Origin: Phallusia fumigata
Taxonomy: Eukaryota > Chordata > Ascidiacea > Phlebobranchia > Ascidiidae
Assembly (NCBI GenBank): GCA_008931825.1
Contig: QXVZ01006132.1
Span: 1 to 21,550 of the forward strand
Length of the DNA: 21,550 nt
Direction of reading: 5' to 3'
This document shows, in pieces, positions 20,156 to 21,550 of this stretch (positions are counted from its first letter, which is position 1; the number at the start of each line of letters is the position of its first letter). Made by a program: the position numbers and the translations under genes. The notes under the pieces were generated by a model, which searched no databases, had not been told where the DNA came from, and saw only the letters and a list, made by a program, of their open reading frames with translations.

Positions 20156-20956
20156 GTGTCATCCATGTTTCTTGTTTGGAATTTACTTCATTGATATTGT
20201 CCTATATACGGAAGTCTAGTTATGAAAACCGACAGCAGGTTATGCGATAATACATTATCTAGTTTTCAACGCGAATCCCGCATAGAATCACCAAGTACGT
20301 TCCGAAATTCCAACAGTTTCCGTAACAACCGAAGCTCGCGCGTTTCGGTATCGACTTGTCACGTGACAACTGACGGTGGCAACTGAAAAATGTGGAAAAA
20401 ACAAATTCGACCAAAAAACTTTTATATTTCGGACACAACTCACGAAACAGGGGAATTCCCATTTACGTAAGCGAGTCCGACTGTGAATGTATGCAACTTT
20501 GCAATCTGACACTTCACGCTTCGCAGAACGCGGTGACGATGCGGTGAAGTGAAGGAGAGTTCTTGCAAGAGAAAAAAAAATGTGTGGCACAGATCGAAGT
20601 TGAAGCGTTGACATCGTTTACTTCGCTTCAATGCTCAGTTAAGTCGAATCTCAGGTTAGCGCTAAATTAGTAGCGACATTAATACATCGCTGTATTTCGG
20701 AATTTATCGACTTATGAGAGTTAATTAGGCTGCCGCAATATTCAGGTAAACTGATGTGGGCATCAACTTTTGTTTGCACTGACTTTTTGTTTACGTAACA
20801 ATTTGTGGGACAAAGGGTGTGCACAAAGGCGTAAGGGGGAGGAAGAGGGGCAAAAGGGGACCATGACCCCCCTAATCTAAAAATTTGTTCCAACTTTTCT
20901 TGGGATCTTGTCTAGCATTCATATTGCTGGCGATTGCATTTTTGCTGCGAAAAGCG
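20156..20956. other. Intergenic stretch between the convergent genes B and C
   Basis: No supported gene. It holds a perfect kappa-B-type palindrome GGGAATTCCC at 20451-20460 and a CACGTGAC E-box near 20360. A purine-rich run lies at 20835-20865. The overlapping minus-strand ORFs at 20259-20631 show no homology or splice support. Confidence 0.45.
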
Positions 20957-20962
20957 TTTATT
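20957..20962 (-). terminator. Possible polyadenylation signal of gene C
   Basis: AATAAA on the minus strand, about 340 nt past the gene C stop at 21301-21299. The distance is acceptable but other signals may exist. Confidence 0.4.
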
Positions 20963-21298
20963 ACAAAGTTAAAAAAAACAAACGAACAAAATAAATAGAA
21001 AACTGACGCCTGAAATCATTTTAATCAACTACACTCTTAGGTAAAAGATGAAGAAACTTGCCTTTGAAATATTTTGGAAGTTGCAAAAAATACATGAAAA
21101 AACAATGAAAATATTTAAAGTATCAGGCAACATGCATAATATAGAAACATGACAAAACAAAACTAAGTCGTGGAACACTCGTAACATTTACCAAGACTAC
21201 ATGTGTCTCATTGAGTAGTGAAAGAGTAAAAACAAGTAAAAAAACTTATTTTGGCGTATACATTCGGAATACAGATTGACTGTGTAAGGCTAACAGCT

Positions 21299-21550
21299 CT
21301 ACACACACGGAACACATCTACACGTGAGAGGCAACCTGACAGATGTAACCACGTTAAATCTGTCGTGGAATCTGACTGTGTGATAAACTGGATAGTTGCA
21401 CATGCCTTCGCATGGACAGGATTGCTGTGAACGCTTGCAGATCATTGTGGTGTGTTGTGATATGTTGAGATGGTCACAACGTAATCTGATGTAGATTCCG
21501 TAAGGATCGTAGCGCCTTAGTTGCGGTCTCGGCCGGCAGTTGTAGTTATG
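21299..21550 (-). CDS. Third IL17-like / cystine-knot gene C, last exon, 5' end outside window
   Basis: The visible frame has 83 residues and ends in TAG. Its cysteines follow the A/B pattern: NYNC at the start (compare DHHC and KQNC), C25 in YIRLRCDHLN (compare VNLICDNLE), then C38 and C45. The end is VTSVRLPLTCRCVPCV, parallel to ELPVACKCVPK and VEIPIACQCAR. It has extra cysteines (CPCEGMC) and lacks the tryptophan before the second cysteine. An N-glycosylation sequon NIS is at 29-31. In A and B, exon 3 begins 6 codons before the first Cys, so this exon probably starts only a few bases beyond 21550. It could be a divergent IL17 or another secreted cystine-knot protein. Convergent with gene B. 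Confidence 0.65.
   Translation of the reverse strand, partial: HNYNCRPRPQLRRYDPYGIYIRLRCDHLNISQHTTMICKRSQQSCPCEGMCNYPVYHTVRFHDRFNVVTSVRLPLTCRCVPCV

Overview
The window looks like nuclear DNA of a tunicate, most likely Ciona (C. intestinalis/robusta type). It is AT-rich and carries many short spliced exons in compact introns. It also has tRNA-derived SINEs like those described from Ciona and a cluster of interleukin-17-like genes, a family reported from Ciona. The species is inferred from memory; no search was run.

Left half (about 1-12,240, minus strand). One large gene fills this half: the tunicate orthologue of GTF3C1 (TFIIIC220), the B-box-recognising subunit of RNA polymerase III factor TFIIIC. 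I could place 28 coding exons from the start codon at 11384 down to 235. All are in one frame with matching intron phases, giving about 976 residues that follow human GTF3C1 in order through roughly its first half. The rest of the gene lies beyond base 1. Two short upstream exons and a leader in front of the start codon appear to carry a spliced 18-codon upstream ORF. Several introns hold tRNA-derived SINE copies with recognisable B boxes.

Middle (about 12,200-15,200). This part is gene-poor. A perfect 317-bp direct repeat meets at a single N, probably an assembly artefact. There is also an almost complete SINE and other tRNA-like scraps.

Right part (15,169-21,550). This is a cluster of small secreted cystine-knot cytokine genes. 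IL17-like A (15365-16682, +) and IL17-like B (18579-20005, +) each have three exons with the same intron phases (0 and 2): a tiny first exon, a signal-peptide exon and a cystine-knot exon. A third relative, C (21299-21550, -), enters from the right edge and converges on B. Gene A has a TATA box and a consensus kappa-B site upstream. Between A and B, on the minus strand, I find an unrecognised four-exon candidate gene (17360-18909). Its 5' part appears interleaved with the first intron of gene B.

GTF3C1 is a housekeeping transcription gene. The IL17-like genes would act outside the cell as immune or epithelial signals. No functional link between the two halves is implied.
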